64,000 bases of DNA from Thalassolituus maritimus (lineage in GTDB: Bacteria > Pseudomonadota > Gammaproteobacteria > Pseudomonadales > Oceanobacteraceae), in assembly GCA_913019975.1 (NCBI GenBank), contig CAJWBH010000001.1, positions 1-64,000 on the forward strand, written 5' to 3'. This document shows, piece after piece, positions 54,127 through 62,728 of this stretch. Made by a program: the position numbers and the translations under genes. The notes beneath the pieces were generated by a model, which was given only the letters and a program-made list of their open reading frames with translations, was not told the origin of the DNA and did not search any database. Position 1 is the first letter of the stretch. Each line of letters opens with the position of its first letter.

Positions 54127-54224
54127 GTGAAAAGTAGTCTCTGGCAGTGAGTAACACGTACCAGAGATTTACCCACACTGGCATTAAAACTGCTGCATAA
54201 ATTCCGTAATGTAAGAAGTGTCGA

Positions 54225-54241
54225 AAAAGCGACGCTTTTCT
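54225..54241 (+). terminator. Possible terminator after fpr
   Basis: aaaagc (54225-54230) pairs with gctttt (54234-54239) around a 3-base loop, followed by tct. A second perfect stem, tctctgg (54138-54144) and ccagaga (54161-54167), lies directly after the fpr stop. Either could end the fpr transcript; neither has a long T tract. Confidence 0.4.
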
Positions 54242-54266
54242 AGCGGAAATTGTCGGGAGATTGACT

Positions 54267-54713
54267 ATGCCAGTGCACGGTACTGTAGAAGCAGTGATGG
54301 ATACCCTTGAAGGGGCGAAAGATGTAGCCAGGGCTATCCGCCAGTCGGGCTATCTGTTGGATAAAAGCGATCTTAAGCGTTTGCTGGCCGATCTGACTGC
54401 GTCGGTATCAGAAGCGAAAATGGAGCTGTCCCTGCTTCAGGATGTGATCGAAGAAAAAGACGCTGAATTGATTCGGATGCATGAGGCGATTGTCTATCGT
54501 GGCAATCTGAAGCGTCGTGGTGATGGTTATTATAAAACGCTCGATGGTCGGCCATTTGGTCAGCCTTACTGCTCCTATTGTTGGGAAAAAGACAGTCAGC
54601 TGTTTCACCTTCACAACAAGATACTCTCGCGTGATACCCGAACCTGTCCGCACTGCAAAAATGAATTTCAGGCTGTGCGAACACCGTTCCTCGAAGCTGC
54701 TCACGTGGCCTGA
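54267..54713 (+). CDS. Zinc-ribbon protein of unknown function
   Basis: A 148-residue soluble protein. ATG 54267 is 7 bases after gggaga. The N-terminal 75 residues are helical and probably coiled coil (LLADLTASVSEAKMELSLLQ). The C-terminal part holds two Cys pairs, YCSYC and TCPHC about 28 residues apart, a classical zinc ribbon. This layout suggests a nucleic-acid or protein binding role; I do not recognise the family. Single gene between fpr and pldA. Confidence 0.65.
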   Translation: MPVHGTVEAVMDTLEGAKDVARAIRQSGYLLDKSDLKRLLADLTASVSEAKMELSLLQDVIEEKDAELIRMHEAIVYRGNLKRRGDGYYKTLDGRPFGQPYCSYCWEKDSQLFHLHNKILSRDTRTCPHCKNEFQAVRTPFLEAAHVA

Positions 54714-54719
54714 TCAGGC

Positions 54720-54774
54720 GCCTTCAGGCGATTCGTGGTAATCTTGCCTGCTGGAAGATTACCAACCTGAAGGC
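54720..54774 (+). promoter_or_regulatory. Nested inverted repeat covering the pldA ribosome binding site
   Basis: Outer arms gccttcagg (54720-54728) and cctgaaggc (54766-54774) and inner arms ggtaatctt (54737-54745) and aagattacc (54755-54763) are both perfect 9-base pairs. The pldA ribosome binding site gaagg (54769-54773) lies in the outer right arm, 8 bases before the ATG. In mRNA it would be paired with ccttc and hidden. Confidence 0.6.
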
Positions 54775-54781
54775 TCCTGTT

Positions 54782-55804
54782 ATGACGATTCTGAGAAGCG
54801 CTCTTGTAGCGTGCATTGCTGCTTGTGCGATCAATGTCTATTCTGCTGAAACAACTCCAGCTCAGCAGGAGAGGGAGCCAATCGTTCGTAAGGATATTCC
54901 TGCTGGTATTAAAACTGAGACCTTGGAAGTTCAGGTTGTCTCGGAAGATGAATTCCCCGACGAGGCTAAAAACTTACCCACCTTGATCGATAAAGTTCGC
55001 ACTGAGATGCTGGCTTCTGAAAACCCCTATGTTCTTTTGCCTCATCGCCCCAACTACTTTCTGCCTCTGACCTGGCAGGCCAGGCCCAGCAACGACGAAC
55101 TTGAGCGTGCTATTAACCAGTACGCTGATGAAAACGTTCCGCTTGAAGAGGGCTATGACCATCTGGAGGCTATTGTACAATTAAGCCTCAAATACATTAT
55201 TGCGGAAGATGTACTCGGAAACTTCAGTCGCATTGAATTGGGTTATACCAACCGTTCATTCTGGCAAGTATATAACAGTGATATCTCCCGGCCCTTCCGG
55301 GAGACTAACCACGAACCAGAATTGATGGTTAGCTGGATGCTGAAAGATAAAATCGTAGATTATGTACGTTTGTCACTGAATCATCAGTCCAATGGACAGA
55401 CCAGCACCTTGTCACGAAGCTGGAACCGGATTATCGCAGAAACGGCATTTATCGTAGGGAGTGGTGTGATCAGTCCAAAGGTCTGGTGGCGTATTCCGGA
55501 GGGTAAAGAGGCTGACCCTGCAGACCCCAAAGACAACGACAATCCAGATATGGATGACTATCTGGGGTACGGTGAGCTGCACTACGTTAAGTTGATGCAG
55601 AAGCACCAGTTCTCGATCATGGTACGGAATAATCTCGATTTTTCAGAAAACCGCGGCGCAGTTGAACTGGGCTACAGCTTCCCGTTGACTAAGAAGATCA
55701 AAGGTTATGCTCAGTATTTCAATGGTTATGGCGAAAGCCTGATCGATTACGATCGTTATCAGGAGCGATTCGGTATCGGCATCAAGCTGACTGATTGGTT
55801 CTGA
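54782..55804 (+). CDS. pldA: Outer-membrane phospholipase A1
   Basis: A 340-residue protein with a signal peptide (LVACIAACAINVYSAE) and a C-terminal beta-barrel. The active-site segment NHQSNGQTSTLSRSWNR near residue 200 holds the His, Ser and Asn of OMPLA. The final residue is Phe (LTDWF), as expected for an outer-membrane barrel. It hydrolyses phospholipids in the outer leaflet on dimerisation with calcium. The extra N-terminal 90 residues before the barrel are longer than in E. coli. Its expression may be limited by the upstream hairpin. Confidence 0.88.
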   Translation: MTILRSALVACIAACAINVYSAETTPAQQEREPIVRKDIPAGIKTETLEVQVVSEDEFPDEAKNLPTLIDKVRTEMLASENPYVLLPHRPNYFLPLTWQARPSNDELERAINQYADENVPLEEGYDHLEAIVQLSLKYIIAEDVLGNFSRIELGYTNRSFWQVYNSDISRPFRETNHEPELMVSWMLKDKIVDYVRLSLNHQSNGQTSTLSRSWNRIIAETAFIVGSGVISPKVWWRIPEGKEADPADPKDNDNPDMDDYLGYGELHYVKLMQKHQFSIMVRNNLDFSENRGAVELGYSFPLTKKIKGYAQYFNGYGESLIDYDRYQERFGIGIKLTDWF

Positions 55805-55805
55805 C

Positions 55806-56921
55806 ATGTTGACGCTGGGATTTATTATCAACCCCTTTGCCGGGATTGGCGGGGCAGTGGGTCTTAAGGGTAGCGATGGCCCCGAGATTGTTAAAGAGGC
55901 ATTCCGTCGTGGTGCGACTCAGAGGGCGCCTGACCGTGCCAGGGTTGCCCTGGAATTGCTGCGTCCCTATGCAGACCAGATTCAGTTTCTGTCTTGTCCG
56001 GGAGATATGGGACAGGCATTGCTGGATGAAATGAACTTCCGGTATCACCTCGTCGATTTTGAGCCTGCAGTGCCATCTACTGCGGCCGACACCATCACTG
56101 CGGTTCAGCACATTGCCGAAGCGAAGCCAGACGTTCTGGTGTTCGCAGGCGGTGATGGTACTGCACGGGATATCTGTGGTGTGATTGGTGACCGCGTGCC
56201 GGTTCTGGGTATTCCTGCTGGCGTAAAAATTCACTCTGGTGTTTATGGCATATCGCCGAGCGCGAGCGGTGAGGTATTGCAGCGTCTGGTGCAGGGGCAA
56301 CTGGTCGATATCCGGGAAGCAGAGGTCAGAGACCTTGATGAAGATGCATTCCGCGAGGATCAGGTTCGCGCTCGGCAATACGGTGAAATGCGCGTCGTTC
56401 AGAGCGGGCATTTTGTGCAGTCGGTAAAACAGGGTGGTACCGAATCCGAAGAACTGGTGCTGGCCGACATTGCTGCGCATGTTATCGAAGAGATGGAGCC
56501 GGGTGTGCTTTACCTTTTTGGCTCCGGTAAAACGACCCAGGCCATTCTTGATGAGCTTCACTTGAAGTCTACCTTGTTAGGTGTTGATGCTGTCGTCGAT
56601 GAACAGGTTATCGCCAGTGATCTGAGCGAGTCAGATATCTGGGCGCTACTGCAGGAATACGAGGAAGCCTACGCGGTAGTCAGTGTCATGGGCGGGCAGG
56701 GCCATATTTTCGGTCGTGGAAATCAGCAATTCAGCCCACGTATCCTTACTGCTCTGGGAAAAGAGCACTTCTACGTTGTAACGACAAAGACAAAACTGGT
56801 CGGGCTCGAAGGTCGACCGCTCGTAATTGATAGTAGTGACGTAGAACTTGACCGTCGCTGGGCGGGAACTCAGACGGTGATCACTGGGTATCATGACCAG
56901 GTGGTTTATCCGATCATCTGA
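55806..56921 (+). CDS. ATP-NAD kinase family protein
   Basis: A 371-residue protein of the ATP-NAD/AcoX kinase family. The nucleotide site GGDGTARDICGVIG near residue 115 and GIPAGVKIHSGVYG near residue 138 are clear, with TLGFIINPFAGIGG at the start. It is larger than NadK and its substrate is not established. It begins one base after the pldA stop, so the two are probably cotranscribed. Confidence 0.82.
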   Translation: MLTLGFIINPFAGIGGAVGLKGSDGPEIVKEAFRRGATQRAPDRARVALELLRPYADQIQFLSCPGDMGQALLDEMNFRYHLVDFEPAVPSTAADTITAVQHIAEAKPDVLVFAGGDGTARDICGVIGDRVPVLGIPAGVKIHSGVYGISPSASGEVLQRLVQGQLVDIREAEVRDLDEDAFREDQVRARQYGEMRVVQSGHFVQSVKQGGTESEELVLADIAAHVIEEMEPGVLYLFGSGKTTQAILDELHLKSTLLGVDAVVDEQVIASDLSESDIWALLQEYEEAYAVVSVMGGQGHIFGRGNQQFSPRILTALGKEHFYVVTTKTKLVGLEGRPLVIDSSDVELDRRWAGTQTVITGYHDQVVYPII

Positions 56922-57045
56922 TACAGAGTGAGCTTGAAGAAAGTAAGCCTGATGACATTGTCAGCCACTCACGACGGTGACAAGATAGCGGCTGATGAGA
57001 GAAGGCCCTTCGCTGGCCAAAATTAAAAACAGGAAAGAATTAATA

Positions 57046-57576
57046 ATGCGTAAAGGTGGAAAGTACTACAGTCCGGCAACCAAAATGATTCACTGGTTGA
57101 TGGCGATTATCATCATTGGCCTGCTGGTCGTGGGGACACTGCTTGAGAATATGGCCAATGGCCCAGAGAAGTTTGAATTGATGGACTTGCATAAGTCAGT
57201 GGGTGTTCTTGCGCTGCTTCTCTTTTTCTTGCGTATTCCGTTGCGGATTATTAATCCGGTCAGACCTGTGAGTGGTGTGCCGAAGAGTACACAAATGGTA
57301 GCTGGCGCGGTGAAAGGTTTGCTTTATCTTTCAATGTTGTTGATGCCTGTGAGCGGTATCCTGATGAGTCAGTCTGCAGGCTATCCCGTGGCTATGTTTG
57401 GTTGGGAAATCCCCACCCTGATCGCAGAAAATGAACAGATCAATGAAATTGCAGGCTTGACCCACGGTATTGTTTCAAAAGTACTGATGGCTCTCATTGC
57501 TCTGCATATATTAGGTGCGCTTTACCACCACTTTATCCGTCGGGATGAAACGCTACGTCGTATGATTCGCGACTGA
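57046..57576 (+). CDS. Cytochrome b561
   Basis: A 176-residue membrane protein with four hydrophobic helices and the heme-ligand His residues in place: KMIHWLMAIIII near residue 15, MDLHKSVGVLALL near residue 48, and the pair GLTHGIVSKVLM with IALHILGALYHHF near the end. It passes electrons, possibly as a superoxide:ubiquinone oxidoreductase (CybB class). ATG 57046 after aggaaag is used. Confidence 0.87.
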   Translation: MRKGGKYYSPATKMIHWLMAIIIIGLLVVGTLLENMANGPEKFELMDLHKSVGVLALLLFFLRIPLRIINPVRPVSGVPKSTQMVAGAVKGLLYLSMLLMPVSGILMSQSAGYPVAMFGWEIPTLIAENEQINEIAGLTHGIVSKVLMALIALHILGALYHHFIRRDETLRRMIRD

Positions 57577-57654
57577 GACTATGTTCTGCGGCCTTCTGAT
57601 ATCACTCATGTCTGGCAGATATCGAAGGCCGCCGGTGCAAAGGACTACAAATCT

Positions 57655-59514
57655 CTAGAGCGTAAAGCGACTGATTTTCTGCGCCAGCTCTTTTGAAAGT
57701 CCACTGAGCACATTCCCTTCGTGTTCTGCTTTTGATGCTTCTTCACTGCACTGCTGTGTCAGACCATTGATTTTGTGAATATTCTGGCTGATTTCAGCCG
57801 CGACCTGACTCTGCTGTTCTGCCGCTGTGGCTACCTGAGTATTTACATCATTGATACTGAGCATCACTTCTGAAATGCGATCCAGAATGGCCGCTGATTC
57901 GGTCGTTTTTTCAATGCCAAAGGTAGACTGAGCCTGTGACCGTTCCACTGTGTCGACGACTTGTGTTGTCCCAGAGCGGAACTGCTCAAGCGTACTGCGG
58001 ATCGATTCGGTAGATTCCTGGGTACGGCTGGCAAGCGTACGCACCTCATCAGCTACCACGGCAAAGCCCCGGCCTTGTTCACCGGCGCGGGCGGCTTCAA
58101 TCGCAGCGTTGAGTGCAAGCAGGTTTGTCTGTTCGGCAATTCCGTTAATGACACCAAGAATTTCTGCAATGCTCTCGCTGTCTTTCTGGAGTTGTTGGGC
58201 AGCAGCGGAAGTGTTTGTGATGTCCTTGCTCAGACTTTGGATAGCATCCCGTGCCTCATCCGCAATCTTCTTACCCTTGCTGATGTCCTTACCCACTGAC
58301 GTAACAGCATCAGCAGCATCCGAGGCGTTACGGGCTACCTGATGAACGGTCTGGGACATTTCATCTATGCAGGTTACTGCACTTTGTAGCTCCTGCTCCT
58401 GTTCGTCTGTCACAGTATTAAGTGAGGTTGTGATTGAGCGAAGGGCAATAGCAGTTTCATCGACTGTGATAGAGGAGCGCAAGACCTGATCAATAGTCTC
58501 GCGGAGGCTGGTAATCAGATGGTTGAATGAAGTCGACATCTGTCCCAGTTCATCGGTTGAACCATGAGCTACGGTCTGCGACAGATCCAGGTCTTTCGAT
58601 ATGTGCTGAATGCGCTCTGTGATGCTGATCACCGGTTTGCAGATACTGTTTGAAATCAGCTTTGTAATCGCAAAAATAATGGCAATGATCACAGCGAAGG
58701 TGATGAATAAGGCCTGATAGGTTGAACTGAGTAACTGACTCGCCTCAGTTTGTGCGGCTGTCGCCATAGTTTCCAGGCTTGTCTCTGATTCGCGGATTGA
58801 TTGACGCATTTCTCCAGACACACCTGAATCAGCAGTGAGTCCAATTTCTTTCAGTTTATCTGCTAGCGACAAAAAGTCCTTTCTGTACTTCTGCATAAGT
58901 GGCACAGAAGCATTGAAGCCGCGCTCCCGCAGCATGGGCACGGTGTCATCAATACGCTGGGTAAAACGATCAACGTACTTAGCATCCAGGCGTAGCATGA
59001 AGTCTTTCTCGTGGCGTCTGAGCATTAGCATCTGATAGAGCAACTCGTAGTCGCCGCCCGCTTTTAAAGATTCTTCTACCTGATGAACTGCGTCGCGCAG
59101 ACTGCCGTAGAGCCCTGTTTTGGGAGTCAGGCCGGCATCGGTTCTCAGAGTTGCGAGGGAGTTAAATGACGCGACGTAATCATTTACTGATTGTTGTAGG
59201 CCGTCGACGCCGGAAACATTCATACCCTGAGTCTGCATGTCTGCCCTCAGTTTGGTGAGGCTTTCGTTCAGTATTGATGCTGTACTGGCATGTTTATCGA
59301 GGTAAGACGGGTCAAGGCGTGTTAAGAAGTCTTTCTCGTGGCGTCTGAGAGTAAGAACACCTTGCTCTACATCAGCGATATCCTGGCGTACCTCTCCGAG
59401 TTGTTCAATCGAGGTGAGTTGCACACTGGTGATCAGGCCAAGCACGATTAGACCCACGAGCGTCACGGCGACGATCAGGTTATGTTTGGCCTTAATGGAT
59501 AGGTGGTTGAACAT
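57655..59514 (-). CDS. Methyl-accepting chemotaxis protein with HBM sensor domain
   Basis: A 619-residue transmembrane chemoreceptor. The first helix ([20 protein letters not shown]) is followed by a periplasmic helical bimodular (HBM) domain of about 230 residues. Its two modules carry the same motif, [19 protein letters not shown] near residue 52 and [19 protein letters not shown] near residue 165. A second helix near 270, HAMP and the signalling domain with [20 protein letters not shown] follow. HBM receptors such as McpS sense organic acids. Confidence 0.9.
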   Translation of the reverse strand: MFNHLSIKAKHNLIVAVTLVGLIVLGLITSVQLTSIEQLGEVRQDIADVEQGVLTLRRHEKDFLTRLDPSYLDKHASTASILNESLTKLRADMQTQGMNVSGVDGLQQSVNDYVASFNSLATLRTDAGLTPKTGLYGSLRDAVHQVEESLKAGGDYELLYQMLMLRRHEKDFMLRLDAKYVDRFTQRIDDTVPMLRERGFNASVPLMQKYRKDFLSLADKLKEIGLTADSGVSGEMRQSIRESETSLETMATAAQTEASQLLSSTYQALFITFAVIIAIIFAITKLISNSICKPVISITERIQHISKDLDLSQTVAHGSTDELGQMSTSFNHLITSLRETIDQVLRSSITVDETAIALRSITTSLNTVTDEQEQELQSAVTCIDEMSQTVHQVARNASDAADAVTSVGKDISKGKKIADEARDAIQSLSKDITNTSAAAQQLQKDSESIAEILGVINGIAEQTNLLALNAAIEAARAGEQGRGFAVVADEVRTLASRTQESTESIRSTLEQFRSGTTQVVDTVERSQAQSTFGIEKTTESAAILDRISEVMLSINDVNTQVATAAEQQSQVAAEISQNIHKINGLTQQCSEEASKAEHEGNVLSGLSKELAQKISRFTL

Positions 59515-59627
59515 TGCTACTGCCTCATACTGACTTGCATTCAGTGTAGCAGTGGCCTGAAAGACTGCCTGAATTTTGAACAGGATGTCAGTTCAGTCGG
59601 GCGTACGCGGCTGATTACCCGCCAGAA

Positions 59628-60032
59628 TCAGAGTTCGATGGGAATCGGCTGTTTCTTTTCAATGAGCTCGATTTTGTAGCCGTCTGGATCCTGTACGAAG
59701 GCAATGACCGTGCTACCGCCTTTAACGGGACCTGCTTCACGGGTCACCGTTCCGCCGGCGTTACGAATGGCCTCGCAGGTGTCTGCTGCATCATTGACCT
59801 CAATTGCTATATGACCATAACCTGTGCCCAGGTCATATTCTGATTCATCCCAGTTGTAGGTCAGCTCAAGAACCGCGCCTTCTTTCTCTGGTTGATAACC
59901 AACAAAAGCCAGGGTGTATCGGTATTGTTCGTTATCGCTTTTACGCAAGAGCTGCATACCCATAACTTCGGTATAGAAGCTGATTGAGCGATCAAGGTCG
60001 CCTACGCGCAGCATAGTGTGGAGTATTCTCAT
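59628..60032 (-). CDS. gloA: Lactoylglutathione lyase (glyoxalase I)
   Basis: A 134-residue glyoxalase I of the nickel type. Metal ligands are visible at His5 (RILHTMLRV), Glu in LELTYNWDE, His in GYGHIAIEV and Glu in YKIELIEK. It converts the methylglyoxal-glutathione adduct to lactoylglutathione. It follows nth by 61 bases on the same strand. Confidence 0.94.
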   Translation of the reverse strand: MRILHTMLRVGDLDRSISFYTEVMGMQLLRKSDNEQYRYTLAFVGYQPEKEGAVLELTYNWDESEYDLGTGYGHIAIEVNDAADTCEAIRNAGGTVTREAGPVKGGSTVIAFVQDPDGYKIELIEKKQPIPIEL

Positions 60033-60093
60033 TGTCTCTCTCCTGTATTATTAGTTGTTTCTGACTGGGCTACTGCTCGCTGGCCTGCATCTC

Positions 60094-60729
60094 TCAATCA
60101 GATGTTTTTTGTTTGAACTCACACAGGTCTTCGATGATGCATGATCCGCATTTGGGCTTGCGTGCCACGCAAGTGTAACGGCCATGAAGAATCAGCCAGT
60201 GATGGGCATCCATAAGAAATTCTTTCGGCACCAGTCGCATGAGACGCGCTTCAACTTCATCCACGTTCTTTCCGGGGGCAATTTTAGTGCGGTTTGATAC
60301 CCGGAAAATATGGGTATCGACGGCCATTGCTGGCTGCCGGAAGGCGGTGTTCAGTACGACATTGGCTGTCTTTCGTCCGACACCAGGTAGAGCCACGAGT
60401 TCGTCGCGCGTTTGAGGAACCTCACCTCCGTGGCGTTCCAGCAGGAGCTCGGCCATTTTGACGACGTTCTTAGCTTTGCTGTTAAACAGGCCGATGGTTT
60501 TGATGTACTCCTTCAGGCCTTCTTCTCCGAGCGCAAGTATCTGTGCGGGCGTATTTGCGACGGGAAACAACTTCCGGGTGGCTCTATTTACGCTTACGTC
60601 GGTAGCTTGCGCTGACAGGGTTACAGCGACAAGTAACTCATAGGGGGAAGTGTACTCAAGCTCAGTTTCCGGATTCGGATTCTCGTTTCTGAGCCGGGTA
60701 AAAATTTCAATACGTTTGTCTTTGTTCAT
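60094..60729 (-). CDS. nth: Endonuclease III
   Basis: A 211-residue base-excision repair glycosylase/AP lyase. Helix-hairpin-helix with the catalytic Lys is LPGVGRKTANVVLN, the Asp is in AVDTHIFRVSNR, and the iron-sulfur cluster ligands show the C-x6-C-x2-C-x5-C pattern in CVARKPKCGSCIIEDLC. ATG 60729 is chosen; an ATG two codons earlier is possible. A terminator lies just upstream. Confidence 0.95.
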   Translation of the reverse strand: MNKDKRIEIFTRLRNENPNPETELEYTSPYELLVAVTLSAQATDVSVNRATRKLFPVANTPAQILALGEEGLKEYIKTIGLFNSKAKNVVKMAELLLERHGGEVPQTRDELVALPGVGRKTANVVLNTAFRQPAMAVDTHIFRVSNRTKIAPGKNVDEVEARLMRLVPKEFLMDAHHWLILHGRYTCVARKPKCGSCIIEDLCEFKQKTSD

Positions 60730-60785
60730 AGTCATCACATCAGGTTGCCTACTCATGATAACAGTTGAACCTGTCAGAAAGGAAA

Positions 60786-60816
60786 AAGCCCTGCCTCCGG
60801 GGAGAGAGCAGGGCTT
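60786..60816 (-). terminator. Rho-independent terminator on the minus strand upstream of nth
   Basis: On the minus strand aagccctgc pairs with gcagggctt (9 bases, 13-base loop) followed by a T run. It stands about 320 bases after the dapD stop and 57 before the nth start, so it ends either a long dapD tail or a separate short RNA. Confidence 0.82.
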
Positions 60817-61086
60817 AGTGGTGATCGACAGGCTTACTTTTCGTTATTCAGCGGCTGTTATTTTTATTTTTGCCAGCTGTGCCCGTTCGTTACATCTTAT
60901 CGACGTGGTGTTACCGACAGCGTTTTGGAGTAGGTTCTCGCTGGCGGGTATTTATAGGTTAGTCAGTAAAATGGGTAACGAAAGGCGATTTCGTGCAAAT
61001 ACACCAAATATACGTTCAGTGATTACATTGCAGTAACACTGGTTACGTTCGGGTTCAAAATGCGGGGTGAAGAAGGAGAAGGGGGT
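60817..61086 (-). other. Gene-free stretch between two terminators, possible small RNA
   Basis: No coding frame is convincing here. On the minus strand a -10-like TATAAA (60956-60951) with a weak TTACCC 16 bases upstream (60978-60973) would start a transcript near 60944 that ends at the terminator at 60786-60816, about 160 bases. This would be either a small RNA or the nth leader with an attenuator. Evidence is limited to promoter-like and terminator-like signals. Confidence 0.35.
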
Positions 61087-61115
61087 TGTCCGACCAGGCC
61101 GGGCCCGGTCGGACA
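61087..61115 (-). terminator. Hairpin after dapD
   Basis: tgtccgacc (61087-61095) and ggtcggaca (61107-61115) form a perfect 9-base stem 20 bases after the dapD stop. The following minus-strand sequence is C/T-rich (acaacccccttctcc) rather than a T run, so it is a weak terminator or an RNA-stabilising end. Confidence 0.6.
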
Positions 61116-61134
61116 TGAGAGACTGATGACGGGA

Positions 61135-62163
61135 TCAGTTGTTCGCGTGAAGCTCTTCGTTAAGAGCGATAGCGCTCTTATTGGTCACGCACTGTACGGC
61201 GCCTGTAATAGAGTCACGACGGAACAGCAGGTCTGATTTACCCGCCAGGTCACGTCCTTTAACGGTTTCAACGATGTTTTTCTGATCGTCGAGTACCTGA
61301 ATTTTGGTACCAGCGGTCACGTACAGACCCGCTTCGACGGTGCAGCGATCGCCCAGAGGGATACCGATACCTGCGTTGGCGCCCAACAGGCACTTTTCGC
61401 CAACAGAAATAATGATGTTACCACCACCAGACAGAGTACCCATCGTAGAGCAGCCGCCGCCCAGATCAGAGCCGTCACCAACAACGACGCCCGCAGAGAT
61501 ACGACCTTCAACCATAGAAACACCCATGGTGCCCGCATTAAAGTTAACGAAACCTTCGTGCATGATGGTCGTGCCTTCACCGATGTAGGCACCAAGACGA
61601 ACGCGAGCAGTGTGCGCAATGCGTACGCCGGCAGGCACCACGTAATCGGTCATGCGTGGGAACTTATCTATACTGTTTACTGACAGCAGTTCACCATCGA
61701 GTCGAGCCTGCAGCTGAGCATCAGCCAGCTCATTCAGGTCGATAGCGCCTTTGTTAGTCCAGGCAACGTTTGGCAGCAGACCGAAGATTCCCGCTAGATT
61801 GACGCCATGTGGCTTAACCAGACGGTGAGAGAGCAGGTGGAGCTTCAGGTAAACTTCCGGGGTGGATGATGCCTGATCGTCAGACTCCAGAATGGTCACA
61901 ACCACTGGACGCTTGCTTTCAGTGCATGCGCGCGCGAGTTTAGCTTGCTCGCTATCGGCGCCTTCAACGGCAGATGCAAAAGTGCTTAGCTGGTCAGAAT
62001 TCACGCTGATTGCTTCGTTGCCACCGGTGTAGCCCAGTGCGGAGCGAGCAGCTTCAACGATGCCGTCAGCTGGATTCAGCAGAGGCTTCTGGTAGTAAAC
62101 CTCGAGCCATTCACCTTTACTGTTGTGGGTACCAACACCAATGGCGATTGCGAATGTGGTCAT
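61135..62163 (-). CDS. dapD: 2,3,4,5-tetrahydropyridine-2,6-dicarboxylate N-succinyltransferase
   Basis: A 342-residue long-form DapD as in Pseudomonas. The C-terminal left-handed beta helix shows hexapeptide repeats (VRLGAYIGEGTTIMHEGFVN, GRISAGVVVGDGSDLGGG, CLLGANAGIGIPLGDRC), preceded by an N-terminal domain of about 170 residues. It makes N-succinyl-2-amino-6-ketopimelate in lysine and peptidoglycan precursor synthesis. The ArsC-like gene lies 31 bases upstream and probably shares its transcript. Confidence 0.95.
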   Translation of the reverse strand: MTTFAIAIGVGTHNSKGEWLEVYYQKPLLNPADGIVEAARSALGYTGGNEAISVNSDQLSTFASAVEGADSEQAKLARACTESKRPVVVTILESDDQASSTPEVYLKLHLLSHRLVKPHGVNLAGIFGLLPNVAWTNKGAIDLNELADAQLQARLDGELLSVNSIDKFPRMTDYVVPAGVRIAHTARVRLGAYIGEGTTIMHEGFVNFNAGTMGVSMVEGRISAGVVVGDGSDLGGGCSTMGTLSGGGNIIISVGEKCLLGANAGIGIPLGDRCTVEAGLYVTAGTKIQVLDDQKNIVETVKGRDLAGKSDLLFRRDSITGAVQCVTNKSAIALNEELHANN

Positions 62164-62194
62164 GAGTATTCCTCAAGTAGTCGTTTAAATGTTG

Positions 62195-62539
62195 TTATTT
62201 CAGGCGGGCTTCGTAGTCGTCTGCTTTGAAGCCAAGCACAAGCTCACTGCCAGTATCAAGAAGTGGGCGCTTTATGATTGAAGGGTTGTCGAGTATGACT
62301 GCTTTCGCCGTGGTGTTATCCATCGCTTCACGGGTGCTTTCATCAAGCTTTCGCCAGGTTGTTCCGCGACGGTTGATCACCGCTTCCCAGCCTAGTTCAT
62401 CGAGCCATGTATCCAGCTTGTCCGCCGGGACTCCTTCTTTTTTGTAGTCATGAAAGTGGTAGTCGATACCTGCGTCAGCCAGCCACTTAAGAGCTTTCTT
62501 CATGGTGTCGCAGTTTTTGATACCGTAAATCGTCAGCAC
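62195..62539 (-). CDS. ArsC/Spx-family reductase, YffB-like
   Basis: A protein of about 114 residues with the thioredoxin-like ArsC fold: TIYGIKNCDTMKKALKWL at the start with one Cys, the middle DYKKEGVPADKLDTWL, and the loop NPSIIKRPLLDT. GTG 62539 is preferred because aaggga lies six bases before it and homologs start there; ATG 62557 has no ribosome binding site. YffB-like proteins are often next to dapD or dapE, as here. Thiol substrate unknown. Confidence 0.82.
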   Translation of the reverse strand: MLTIYGIKNCDTMKKALKWLADAGIDYHFHDYKKEGVPADKLDTWLDELGWEAVINRRGTTWRKLDESTREAMDNTTAKAVILDNPSIIKRPLLDTGSELVLGFKADDYEARLK

Positions 62540-62728
62540 GGAGTATCCCTTATTCATGTCTTAAATCGGTGCGGATGATACCAGAATGGGCAGGCTCGTT
62601 CAGCAGGTGCTGTGCTTTGCTGGGCCAACCTGACAGGGGTGATTGTTCACAGTGCTTTTATTGGATGAATCTCGGCTTGCAGAGCTTTGGGGGCGGTCTA
62701 CGCTTATAGCCAAAGAGGAGTCTTGCTT

